Assembly: GCA_003225595.1 (NCBI GenBank)
Contig: QIAR01000097.1
Span: forward strand, 1-7,120
Source: Acidobacteriota bacterium
GTDB taxonomy: Bacteria; Acidobacteriota; Terriglobia; Terriglobales; Acidobacteriaceae
Direction of reading: 5' to 3'
DNA: 7,120 nucleotides
Within the stretch, counting starts at the first letter, position 1. Each line of letters starts with the position of its first letter. A model generated the notes under the pieces. That model worked only from the letters and a program-made list of their open reading frames with translations, was not told the DNA's origin and ran no database searches. The position numbers and the translations under genes were made by a program. Below, one piece after another: positions 1 to 6,745 of the stretch.

Positions 1-2
1 TG

Positions 3-2939
3 TCAGGTATTGGAGATTTCCTGAATAATGCGGGAGCTCGTGCCCGTTTCCGCCAGCAGATTGCCGCCTTTCTCGCCAGCGACAAATATCGCGGCCTGAT
101 GGTGGACTTCGAGACATTTCCCAAGAGCGCGCAGCCCGGTTACCTGGCGCTTCTACAAGAGCTTTCCCAGGACCTGCATGCCAAGGGTATGAAGTTCTAC
201 GTCAGTGTGCAAGCGCGCAACGAGGACTTCGACTACCCCGCCGTGGCTGCTCGTGTTGATGGTGTCGTGGTGATGAACTACGACGAACATTACCCCGGCG
301 GCACACCGGGGCCAGTAGCGTCGCAGGACTGGTTTGTCGACAACCTGAAGGCGGCACAAAAAGGTATTCCCCAGGACAAGCTGATCTGCGCCATCGGCAA
401 TTACGGCTATGACTGGGTGCACAAGCCGAAGCATGGCCCAGTTCCACCCGATCTTCGCGATACAAGCGTATCCGTCCAGGACGTCTGGCTCGCGGCGCGC
501 GACTCTGAGGAAGACGTCGATTTGGACGGCGATGCCCTAAATCCTCATTTGAGCTATCTGGATGAGCGCAATTTGCAGCACGACATTTGGTTTCTGGATG
601 CGGTCACAGCGCTTAACGAGATGCGGGCCGCGCAGAGCCTTGGCATCAAGACCTTCGCTCTTTGGCGTTTGGGCTCCGAAGATCGTTCCTTGTGGCGGGT
701 GTGGGATGTTCCAGGAGACGCTAGCGCAACGGACAAGCTGCGCGATGTTCCACCTGGTCAAGATGTCGATATGGAAGGCGAGGGCGAGATATTGCGCATT
801 GAGGCGCATCCAACCAACGGTGAGCGCGACATCACGGTTGACCAAAATTCTGGCCTGATTACTAATGAGGATCTCAAGTCTCTGCCCGAACCATATCGGG
901 TCGCTCGCTATGGATCGAATCCCAAACAGGTCGCCATTACCTTCGATGACGGTCCCGATCCCGAGTGGACCCCGAGGATCCTGGACGTCCTAAAGCGCGA
1001 ACACGCACCCGCAACCTTCTTTCTCATTGGCATCCAGGCAGACAAATTTGCGTCCATTACCAGCCGGGTTTACGACGAAGGTCACGAGATCGGCAACCAT
1101 ACTTTCACGCATCCCGATATCAGCAACATCTCGCCTACGTTCATGAAGCTGGAGTTGAACTTGACCGAACGGCTGTTCGCCAGCCGCCTGGGAATTCGCA
1201 CCGTGCTGTTCCGCCCTCCTTACTCCATTGACCAGGAACCCGACACCGAAGATCAGGTGCGCCCGCTCGAGCTTACACAGGATATGGGCTACATCAGCGT
1301 GGGCGACAAGATCGATCCCAACGACTGGCGCGACAATCCGCACCGCACGGCCGAGCAAATCACCACCGATGTGATGTCGCACCTACCGCCCTGTACGCTT
1401 TATGATCAGCGCTGCGGAAATATCATTCTCTTGCACGATGGTGGCGGCGATCGCCGGGAGACCGTACGCGCCCTTCCGATGCTTATCGAAGGGATTCGGG
1501 CGCGCGGTTATCAAATTGTTCCCGTCTATCAGTTACTCGGCAAAACCCGGACCGATTTGATGCCGCCCATCCCGGCGAACGAGCGCTGGTCGGCCCGGCT
1601 GAACTTGATTGGTTTCGAGCTGCTTGAGGCGAGTAGGGGAGGCATCTACTGGATTTTCCTGCTAGGCGACGTGTTGATGACCGGCCGCTTGGTTTTTATC
1701 GGTGCGTTCGCTGTTTTCGACCGTTTGCGGCAGCGCAGGTATGGCAGGCCTGGCGAGGCGGCGTCGTACAAACCCAACGTCGCGGTCCTGATTCCCGCAT
1801 TCAACGAAGAAATGGTGATCGAGCGCACGGTGCGCGCCGTGCTCAATTCTAATTACCCGAATTTGCATGTCATTGTCATTGACGATGGCTCGAAGGATAG
1901 GACCCTGGAAGTTGTGCGCGACGTATTCGCTACCGAGGAAGCGAAAGGGCGGGTCCTAATCTTGACCAAGCCTAATTCAGGCAAGGCCGATGCCCTCAAC
2001 TTCGGATTGCAGCACGTGGACGACGAAGAAATTTTCGTAGGCATCGATGCCGATACTGTCATAGCCCCGGACGCAATCACGCGGCTAGTGCCACATTTTC
2101 TGAATCCCGAGGTCGGCGCTGTTGCCGGGAATGCGAAGGTGGGCAACCGCGTGAACATCTGGACCCGTTGGCAGGCACTTGAGTACGTCACCAGTCAGAA
2201 TTTTGAGCGCCGTGCCCTGAATACGTTCGGTGCAGTTAGCGTGGTGCCGGGAGCCATTGGCGCATGGCGTACCTCGGCGGTGCGCAAAGCCGGCGGATAT
2301 CATACCGATACCGTAGCCGAGGATGCTGATTTGACCATGTCGCTTCTACGCCGTGGCTATCGGGTTGAGTATGAAGATTTGGCGCTGGCCTATACCGAAG
2401 CGCCAACTAATGCTAACGGACTCATGCGGCAGCGCTTCCGGTGGTCCTTCGGCATCCTGCAATCGGTATGGAAGCACCGCGGAGTGTTCGGCCGCAAAGG
2501 TGCGCTGGGTTGGATCGCTCTGCCCAACATTGTTATCTTCCAAATCCTTCTGCCGCTGGTCTCGCCCTTTATCGACCTGATGTTCAGTCTCGGCACGGTG
2601 GTGTATTTTGTGCAGAAATACTTCCACCCAGGGTCTACTGATCCTGCCAGCTTCCAGAAATTGGTGCTGTACTTCGCCACCTTCCTGGTCATTGATTTCT
2701 TTGCCTCCGTGGTCGCGTTTTCGCTGGAGCGGCGCCGGCCGGAAGGCCGGGAAGATCTCTGGCTGCTTAGCCAGGTATGGCTGCAGCGTTTCGCCTATCG
2801 ACAGTTGTTCTCCGTAGTTCTATTAAAGACCATCAAACGCGCCATCGAAGGACAGCGCTTTGCCTGGGACAAGCTGGAGCGGACCGCCGCCGTGCGCTAT
2901 TCGCCAGCCGAGCGCCGGGATTCAGTCAAGGTGCCGTGA
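3..2939 (+). CDS. GH18 / NodB (CE4) deacetylase / GT2 glycosyltransferase fusion protein, 5'-partial
   Basis: The frame is open from the window edge, so the true start lies upstream; residues are counted here from the codon at base 3 (978 visible). Residues 1 to about 236 are GH18-like of the YaaH/SleL spore-hydrolase type, with LMVDFE (32-37), MNYDEH (91-96), YGYDW (134-138) and WRLGSED (221-227). Residues about 306-510 are a NodB/CE4 polysaccharide deacetylase with TFDDGP (313-318), HTFTH (366-370), RPPY (404-407), DPNDW (438-442) and LLHD (476-479), so the metal and catalytic residues look complete. A hydrophobic stretch (547-572) precedes a family-2 glycosyltransferase with IDDGS (626-630), DAD (682-684), AEDAD (772-776) and QRFRW (810-814), the signature of processive synthases such as PgaC/NodC/HasA. 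Further hydrophobic segments lie at about 838-870, 887-908 and 919-945. By inference the GT2 part is cytoplasmic and the two N-terminal domains extracytoplasmic, making, deacetylating and cutting a GlcNAc-type polymer. The substrate is not proven. Domain calls are secure; the exact polymer is not. Confidence 0.93.
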   Translation, partial: SGIGDFLNNAGARARFRQQIAAFLASDKYRGLMVDFETFPKSAQPGYLALLQELSQDLHAKGMKFYVSVQARNEDFDYPAVAARVDGVVVMNYDEHYPGGTPGPVASQDWFVDNLKAAQKGIPQDKLICAIGNYGYDWVHKPKHGPVPPDLRDTSVSVQDVWLAARDSEEDVDLDGDALNPHLSYLDERNLQHDIWFLDAVTALNEMRAAQSLGIKTFALWRLGSEDRSLWRVWDVPGDASATDKLRDVPPGQDVDMEGEGEILRIEAHPTNGERDITVDQNSGLITNEDLKSLPEPYRVARYGSNPKQVAITFDDGPDPEWTPRILDVLKREHAPATFFLIGIQADKFASITSRVYDEGHEIGNHTFTHPDISNISPTFMKLELNLTERLFASRLGIRTVLFRPPYSIDQEPDTEDQVRPLELTQDMGYISVGDKIDPNDWRDNPHRTAEQITTDVMSHLPPCTLYDQRCGNIILLHDGGGDRRETVRALPMLIEGIRARGYQIVPVYQLLGKTRTDLMPPIPANERWSARLNLIGFELLEASRGGIYWIFLLGDVLMTGRLVFIGAFAVFDRLRQRRYGRPGEAASYKPNVAVLIPAFNEEMVIERTVRAVLNSNYPNLHVIVIDDGSKDRTLEVVRDVFATEEAKGRVLILTKPNSGKADALNFGLQHVDDEEIFVGIDADTVIAPDAITRLVPHFLNPEVGAVAGNAKVGNRVNIWTRWQALEYVTSQNFERRALNTFGAVSVVPGAIGAWRTSAVRKAGGYHTDTVAEDADLTMSLLRRGYRVEYEDLALAYTEAPTNANGLMRQRFRWSFGILQSVWKHRGVFGRKGALGWIALPNIVIFQILLPLVSPFIDLMFSLGTVVYFVQKYFHPGSTDPASFQKLVLYFATFLVIDFFASVVAFSLERRRPEGREDLWLLSQVWLQRFAYRQLFSVVLLKTIKRAIEGQRFAWDKLERTAAVRYSPAERRDSVKVP
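2735..2750 (+). other. GC-rich hairpin inside the glycosyltransferase coding region
   Basis: CCGGCC (2735-2740) and GGCCGG (2745-2750) form a perfect six-pair stem around a GGAA loop, which fits the GNRA tetraloop pattern. It encodes part of the basic RRRPEGRED loop between membrane segments. No U-run follows, so it is not a terminator. It may be only a by-product of Arg/Pro/Gly codons in GC-rich DNA. Confidence 0.3.
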
Positions 2940-2958
2940 GCGGCTAGATTCCTAATTC

Positions 2959-2968
2959 ATTTCGAAAT
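2959..2968. other. 10-base perfect palindrome just after the fusion gene
   Basis: ATTTCGAAAT is self-complementary and starts 19 bases after the stop codon of the GT2 fusion gene. It is AT-rich against a GC-rich background. It could be a small operator half-site pair, but it has no spacer, no second copy was seen nearby, and it lies about 70 bases upstream of the nearest promoter candidate. It is too short and lacks the T-run needed for an intrinsic terminator. Confidence 0.2.
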
Positions 2969-3035
2969 CCGGTTCGCTGGGCACAGAACGCCAACCAGCT
3001 TGTTTCCCGCCGACCTTTGCACTAAATTTGTGTAA

Positions 3036-3065
3036 TTGACCAGCGCCGCCGTCCCAACATATATT
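3036..3065 (+). promoter_or_regulatory. Candidate sigma70-type promoter upstream of the GAF-WD40 gene
   Basis: TTGACC (3036-3041) matches the -35 consensus at five of six positions. TATATT (3060-3065) matches the -10 consensus at five of six, with an 18-base spacer; TATTAT at 3062-3067 is an overlapping alternative. It is the best promoter-like pair in this gap. A start near 3072 would give a leader of about 170 bases that includes the 17-codon ORF at 3140-3193. This is consensus matching only. Confidence 0.45.
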
Positions 3066-3139
3066 ATGGTGCCAGTCACATCCATCGCGTCGCATGCGGC
3101 GACCGTCCCTTTCGCTTCCAGCCACGGAAGGAGTTTTCC

Positions 3140-3193
3140 ATGTTTACTGCTGAACTCACGACTACTCAAGGGAAGAGTCGGAGAATTGGCTGA
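3140..3193 (+). CDS. Possible 17-residue leader peptide / upstream ORF
   Basis: An ATG at 3140 follows AAGGAG (3128-3133) with a six-base spacer, a nearly ideal ribosome binding site and arguably stronger than that of the main gene downstream. The ORF encodes MFTAELTTTQGKSRRIG and ends with TGA at 3191-3193, 48 bases before the GAF-WD40 start. It lies in the same frame as that gene, separated from it by this TGA and a TAG at 3215-3217. It has no run of a single amino acid that would suggest a classic attenuator, though three Thr codons occur together. It could be a regulatory uORF, a remnant of an older upstream start, or chance. No homolog is recognised. Confidence 0.35.
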   Translation: MFTAELTTTQGKSRRIG

Positions 3194-3220
3194 CACCCTC
3201 GATCGAAAGACATGTAGACT
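3190..3220 (+). promoter_or_regulatory. Weak second promoter candidate close to the GAF-WD40 gene
   Basis: CTGACA (3190-3195) matches the -35 consensus at five of six positions. TAGACT (3215-3220) matches the -10 consensus at four of six, with a long 19-base spacer. Transcripts from here would begin near 3227, skip the 17-codon ORF, and have a very short leader made almost entirely of the hairpin at 3228-3240. This candidate is weaker than the pair at 3036-3065. Confidence 0.25.
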
Positions 3221-3227
3221 CCGGGTC

Positions 3228-3240
3228 GGCGGAGGCCGCC
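3228..3240 (+). promoter_or_regulatory. Ribosome binding site inside a small hairpin
   Basis: GGAGG (3231-3235) lies six bases before the ATG at 3242 and sets that start. GGCGG (3228-3232) and CCGCC (3236-3240) are exactly complementary around the loop AGG. The Shine-Dalgarno is therefore partly in the 5' arm and partly in a three-base loop of a five-pair G+C stem. The visible structure could lower initiation unless opened, for example by ribosomes on the upstream 17-codon ORF. The stem is short and may be accidental. Confidence 0.45.
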
Positions 3241-3241
3241 A

Positions 3242-5512
3242 ATGCCCAAAACAAATCTGAAGCGGGAAATATGTGAGCCCGAAAACGAGATAACCGGCAA
3301 CGGAGACCAGCCGATATCTGCTGTCTTAACGAGGGCGGTCGAACGTGTGTGTTCGCTGACGTCTGCCGATGGAGCTGCCATTGCTCTCCGTGACCCGCAG
3401 GGCGTCCTCTGCCAAGCCAGCACGGGCAACGCTCCTGATGTGGGTTCACGACTACAACCTGACTCCGGCCTTACCAGAGAATGCTTTGAAACTGGTCAGG
3501 TAGTGCTTTGTGAAGACGCCGAAAATGATTCGCGAGTGCGGACGTCAATTGCTAGGAGCTTGCACTTGCGTTCGGTCGTGGCTGTGCCCATCCAGGCACA
3601 GGGCTCGGTTGTCGGTGTAATGGAGGTGTTCTCTTCTCGACCTTCCGCCTTTGCCACCACCGAGGTTGCCGCGTTGCAGCGTATCGCCGATTTACTCGCT
3701 CCTATTTCGGCTCCAGGACCGTTGAAGGGCGACCAACCTGTTGCAACTGGTCGGCCCCTTGTCGTCGCCCAGGCAGAAGCGCCCTCGTTCGCTGAAGAGC
3801 AGCCGGCAACCCAACAGACGTCTATCGTGGGCCCTCCGGAGCGCTTGGCCGATTTCACACGGCAGACTATAGGAGTTGAAGCGGGAAGGCTCTCTTCTCC
3901 CGCGGTTACGCCGGGCATCTTTGGGCGGGTTGAAAAGAGGACCGCAACGTTAACATGGCTCGCTGCTGCTGCAGCGGTTCTGTCTTTGCTCTCGCTTCTT
4001 CTACTCTTTTTCGCCAGCTCCCATCGCGGGCCGACGAAAGTGCCCTCTGTCGCCACCATTCCGCCCGCTTCGGGTCCAGTGAGATCCGACGAGACAGTTA
4101 CTGGATCGACGGGAGCAGAAGGTGCCTCACCTACGTCGCGCGCGGGTCCGGTTGAGGAGAGCAAAACTCCGGCACTTAAGAACCCCTCTCCGCAGCCAGC
4201 CCAGCCAGTTTCGAAGACGCCAGCCGTGGAAGCTCACGATGCAGGAGTCGTCCGTCCGGCTTCTCCAGCGCTTGTGATCGAAGGGGCGCCGCCCGGAGCG
4301 CAGATTTTTGTCGATGACCAGTTGACCGCCTCAACAGATTTGGAAGGTCAGGCAAAAATTTCAACGCTCGCTCCCGGTCAACACCGGCTGCGTCTTAGGC
4401 TCAACGGTTATGAAGATTACGACCAGGGCATCGACCTGTCGGCGGGGCAGACTTCCAGAGTCGTGGCCAAGCTTGAACCGTTCGAATTGCCGATCTTGGC
4501 TGCACCCGCCAAGCCTCCAAGCCTTGCGGTCACGGCGACACCTCCTCCCGTCGTGAGATCGACGAAGGTTGCCATTCCCGACTTCGTGCTGGATCGCACC
4601 CTCAAGGGCCACTCCAGTTGGGTCACTGCCGTCGCGTTCAGTGCCGATGGGCAGCGACTCGCCTCGGGAAGCTGGGACCAGACTGTCAAGTTCTGGGACG
4701 TGCCGTCGGGAGAAAAGTTGGGCAGCCTCGCCAGCAAGATGAAGGAAGTCCAGACGCTTGCCTTCAGTCGCGACGGACAGTGGCTGGCGACAGAGAATTC
4801 CGCCAACACAGTCACCCTTTGGGATGCCGCGACGGGACGGGAAATCCGCACGCTTCCTGGCAATAAGCCTTTGGGCGTCTTGGGCAGTAACTGGGTTTAT
4901 TCGATCGCCTTCAGTCCCGATGGCCGCTGGCTGGCCACTGGCGTGGACGACAAGACCGTTCGATTATGGGATGTCAAGACGGGGCGCGCGGTACGTGACC
5001 TGGAAGCGCCCCGAAGGTCCGTGATCTACATCGCCTTTAGCCCGGATGGGCGTTGGCTGGCTTCCGGGGGTGATGACAAGACCATCAGGATTTGGGAAGT
5101 ATCCACCGGACGAGAAATACGGACGCTGAGCGGTCACAAGAAGCCCATCTACGCCGTTGCTTTCAGCCCGAACGGACGCTGGCTCGCCTCCGCTAGTGCA
5201 GACAAGAGCGTAAAGCTCTGGGAAGTCGCCACGGGCCGCGAGGTCCATACTCTGACGGGTCACGGGAACGTGGTGAGCAGCATTGTTTTTAGCCCGGACG
5301 GTCGCTGGCTGGCTTCTGGCAGTTGGGATAAGACCATCAAGATCTGGAACGTGGAGTCAGGACATGAAGTGCAGACTCTGGGCGGGCACACCCATCACAT
5401 CTATACGGTCGCTTTCGATTCCCGTGGGCGGTGGCTAGCCTCGGGTAGCGAAGATGGCACGATTAAGCTCTGGCGATTAGGCGAAGCCGTAGACCAGATT
5501 GGATTGCGGTGA
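3242..5512 (+). CDS. GAF - transmembrane - PEGA - seven-bladed WD40 protein
   Basis: This is a 756-residue protein. The ATG is the first start after an in-frame TAG at 3215, and GGAGG sits six bases upstream. Residues about 24-155 form a GAF domain (SADGAAIALR, SGLTRECFETGQ, CEDAENDSRV, SVVAVPIQAQGSVVGVMEVF). A low-complexity segment follows, then one strong membrane helix (about 237-257, rich in Ala/Leu) with R229, K232 and R233 before it. A Ser/Pro/Thr-rich linker (about 260-340) leads to a PEGA domain (343-412, ending in LAPGQHRLRLRLNGYEDY and the AGQTSRVVAKL strand). Seven WD40 repeats (about 450-749) complete a beta-propeller. The inferred topology is GAF in the cytoplasm, with PEGA and propeller outside. 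GAF domains bind small ligands and WD40 propellers bind proteins, so a sensor or scaffold is likely. No kinase, cyclase or other catalytic domain is visible. The ligand and partner are unknown. Confidence 0.93.
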   Translation: MPKTNLKREICEPENEITGNGDQPISAVLTRAVERVCSLTSADGAAIALRDPQGVLCQASTGNAPDVGSRLQPDSGLTRECFETGQVVLCEDAENDSRVRTSIARSLHLRSVVAVPIQAQGSVVGVMEVFSSRPSAFATTEVAALQRIADLLAPISAPGPLKGDQPVATGRPLVVAQAEAPSFAEEQPATQQTSIVGPPERLADFTRQTIGVEAGRLSSPAVTPGIFGRVEKRTATLTWLAAAAAVLSLLSLLLLFFASSHRGPTKVPSVATIPPASGPVRSDETVTGSTGAEGASPTSRAGPVEESKTPALKNPSPQPAQPVSKTPAVEAHDAGVVRPASPALVIEGAPPGAQIFVDDQLTASTDLEGQAKISTLAPGQHRLRLRLNGYEDYDQGIDLSAGQTSRVVAKLEPFELPILAAPAKPPSLAVTATPPPVVRSTKVAIPDFVLDRTLKGHSSWVTAVAFSADGQRLASGSWDQTVKFWDVPSGEKLGSLASKMKEVQTLAFSRDGQWLATENSANTVTLWDAATGREIRTLPGNKPLGVLGSNWVYSIAFSPDGRWLATGVDDKTVRLWDVKTGRAVRDLEAPRRSVIYIAFSPDGRWLASGGDDKTIRIWEVSTGREIRTLSGHKKPIYAVAFSPNGRWLASASADKSVKLWEVATGREVHTLTGHGNVVSSIVFSPDGRWLASGSWDKTIKIWNVESGHEVQTLGGHTHHIYTVAFDSRGRWLASGSEDGTIKLWRLGEAVDQIGLR
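4592..5488 (+). repeat. Seven WD40 repeats
   Basis: Seven units of about 42 residues lie at approximately 451-490, 491-535, 536-585, 586-627, 628-669, 670-710 and 711-749. Repeats 1, 5, 6 and 7 keep the GH dipeptide; repeats 2, 3 and 4 lack it. Repeat 2 also loses the structural Asp (ENSANTVTLW), and repeat 3 carries a few extra residues before WVYSIAF. Repeats 3 to 6 share an almost invariant FSP(D/N)GRWLA segment, and the matching DNA is also alike, which suggests fairly recent internal duplication. Seven is the usual number for one closed propeller. Confidence 0.9.
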
Positions 5513-5523
5513 CGAGTGACGAG
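5510..5523 (+). repeat. Tandem 7-base direct repeat over the stop codon
   Basis: TGACGAG occurs twice head to tail at 5510-5516 and 5517-5523. The first copy contains the TGA stop of the WD40 gene. It is probably a slippage duplication just outside coding sequence; no function is evident. The rest of the 144-base gap to 5656 shows no clear terminator or promoter. Confidence 0.5.
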
Positions 5524-5656
5524 TAAGGCGGGAAACGAAGGTGTCTGAGGCGCCGGTACGAAAGACGACAGTCTCGGGCTGGGGAATTCGTGAATCAGAA
5601 AAGGAAATCCAGGGCCATCTCAATACATTCCAATTCTCAATAAGGGAGAAGCCGTT

Positions 5657-6607
5657 ATGTGGAACCAAGCACATCCTTATGAAACCATGTCTGGCGCGGT
5701 CCGATGCTTGTCGCATTATGGAATCGTCCAGTCCGTCATGCTGCTGGCCGTTATCGTGCTGGGCGTGGGCACGACTATTGTTTCCGCTCAGAGCCTGAAC
5801 TGGGAGGGACAGGACGGAATTTACGTCACGCCACTGGCGTACGCGGTTCCGTCGACCGACAAAGGCTTGGGCAGACCCGTTGTTGCCTATCACTACCTCG
5901 ACGCCGGGCCAGTCCTGGGCGGATTCCATCAGGTGTCGGTCACCGTGGGAGCATTCAATCGTGTTGAGTTTGGGTACACGCGAAATCTCCATCAGGATGG
6001 CAGTACAGCTGGCCTGAGTACCCTATGGAGCAGCGGTTTCAATGCCTTTCACGGGAAACTCAATTTCTTACCGGAAAGGAGGGCTTGGCAGCCCGCCTTG
6101 TCGGTGGGTTTTGTGGCGCGCAGCCAGGTTCGAAATGTAGGGGGCGTCATCCAAGGCCAGGACACGAACAACGCAGACTTCTACGCCGTAGCCACCAAGA
6201 CGGTAACCCAGATCCGGAAACTTCCGTTGGTGTTCAATCTCGGTTACAAAGCCACCAATGCCTCGTTGCTGGGGCTGGTGGGAAACGCTCCAGCCTACAA
6301 GGGACGATTGTTCGGGGCAGCCGCGTTCGCCCTCAAAGGGCCAGGGAGGAGTACGATCTTGCTGGGCTCTGAATTCCTGCAGGAGCCACGAAGCGTTGAA
6401 AACTTGCCAGCCGCAGTGGTACCGACGACCATAACTTACGCGATTCGCATTGTGCCTGCAGGGGCTCTGCCTCTCCATGGTTGGGGCGTGGAGAACCCGA
6501 AGCTTACCATCGACTTTGGTGTAGCTCAGGCAGCCGGCACTGTCATGCCCGGGGTGAACCTCCAGGCACGGCATCAATTCGCCCTTGGTATCTCTTACGG
6601 ATTCTGA
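5657..6607 (+). CDS. Predicted outer-membrane beta-barrel protein of unknown function
   Basis: This is a 316-residue protein. The ATG at 5657 is supported by AAGGGAG (5642-5648) eight bases upstream; an in-frame ATG at 5687 lacks such a site. The N-terminus has an unusually long polar region (1-26), then a hydrophobic core (27-41) and a likely signal peptidase I site VSA-QS after residue 44. The only Cys of this segment (17) is before the core, so it is not a lipoprotein. The mature part has short amphipathic strands with alternating hydrophobic residues and many Gly/Tyr/Phe, for example HQVSVTVGAFNRVEFGYTR (91-109), WQPALSVGFVARSQV and LPLVFNLGYKAT. It ends in FALGISYGF, with the C-terminal Phe typical of strands recognised by the BAM machinery. 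It resembles uncharacterised outer-membrane proteins of Acidobacteriota, but I cannot name a characterised family. Pore, transport or structural roles are all possible. Confidence 0.85.
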   Translation: MWNQAHPYETMSGAVRCLSHYGIVQSVMLLAVIVLGVGTTIVSAQSLNWEGQDGIYVTPLAYAVPSTDKGLGRPVVAYHYLDAGPVLGGFHQVSVTVGAFNRVEFGYTRNLHQDGSTAGLSTLWSSGFNAFHGKLNFLPERRAWQPALSVGFVARSQVRNVGGVIQGQDTNNADFYAVATKTVTQIRKLPLVFNLGYKATNASLLGLVGNAPAYKGRLFGAAAFALKGPGRSTILLGSEFLQEPRSVENLPAAVVPTTITYAIRIVPAGALPLHGWGVENPKLTIDFGVAQAAGTVMPGVNLQARHQFALGISYGF

Positions 6608-6685
6608 GGGCCCGGAAAAACGCAAAGTCTGGTTTTCAGTGAGAGCGCCTCCACAGCCATTGGGGACAATTTTGGTGTGTTTCCC

Positions 6686-6696
6686 GATGCTACAAT
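6686..6696 (+). promoter_or_regulatory. Extended -10 promoter candidate for the dehydrogenase gene
   Basis: TACAAT (6691-6696) matches the -10 consensus at five of six positions and has TG one base upstream (6688-6689), the extended -10 motif TGnTACAAT. No good -35 hexamer sits at 16-18 bases, which is tolerated by extended -10 promoters. Transcription would begin near 6703, giving a leader of about 48 bases. This supports a transcription unit separate from the barrel gene. No convincing terminator was found in 6608-6685. Confidence 0.5.
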
Positions 6697-6739
6697 TAAT
6701 TGTTCGATCGCCGCTTCCCACAGTTCCAAATATCTCCTC

Positions 6740-6745
6740 GAGGTG
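6740..6745 (+). promoter_or_regulatory. Ribosome binding site of the dehydrogenase gene
   Basis: GAGGTG ends five bases before the ATG at 6751 and supports that start. It overlaps an eight-base palindrome CCTCGAGG (6736-6743), which has no loop and is unlikely to matter as RNA structure. Confidence 0.6.

Noticed and set aside
3170..3240. tRNA-like stretch: GGAGAATTGGCTGACAC resembles a tRNA-Leu D-arm, followed by CTCGATCGAAAG resembling part of a Ser-type anticodon arm and a GC hairpin like a variable arm.
   Set aside because: The anticodon stem does not pair, there is no T-arm GGTTCGA-type sequence and no acceptor partner downstream; coding sequence of the GAF protein begins instead. At most a decayed remnant.
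3036..3260. A 74-codon + strand frame spanning the gap before the GAF-WD40 gene.
   Set aside because: It has no Shine-Dalgarno, its composition is unlike a protein, and it overlaps the better-supported start at 3242 in another frame.
3496..4164. A 222-codon open frame on the minus strand opposite the GAF-WD40 gene.
   Set aside because: It is antisense to well-supported domains, its translation is low in recognisable structure, and GC-rich coding DNA often leaves the opposite frame open.
5541..5798. An 85-codon + strand frame with a GTG start overlapping the beginning of the barrel gene.
   Set aside because: The second half is an out-of-frame reading of the signal peptide, rich in Cys and Trp in a pattern typical of shadow frames; no good ribosome binding site.
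6608..6640. Possible terminator after the barrel gene, from GGGCCC and the GAAAA/TTTTC pair.
   Set aside because: The GGGCCC palindrome has no loop, and the AT arms make only five pairs around a 13-base loop with no T-run behind them.
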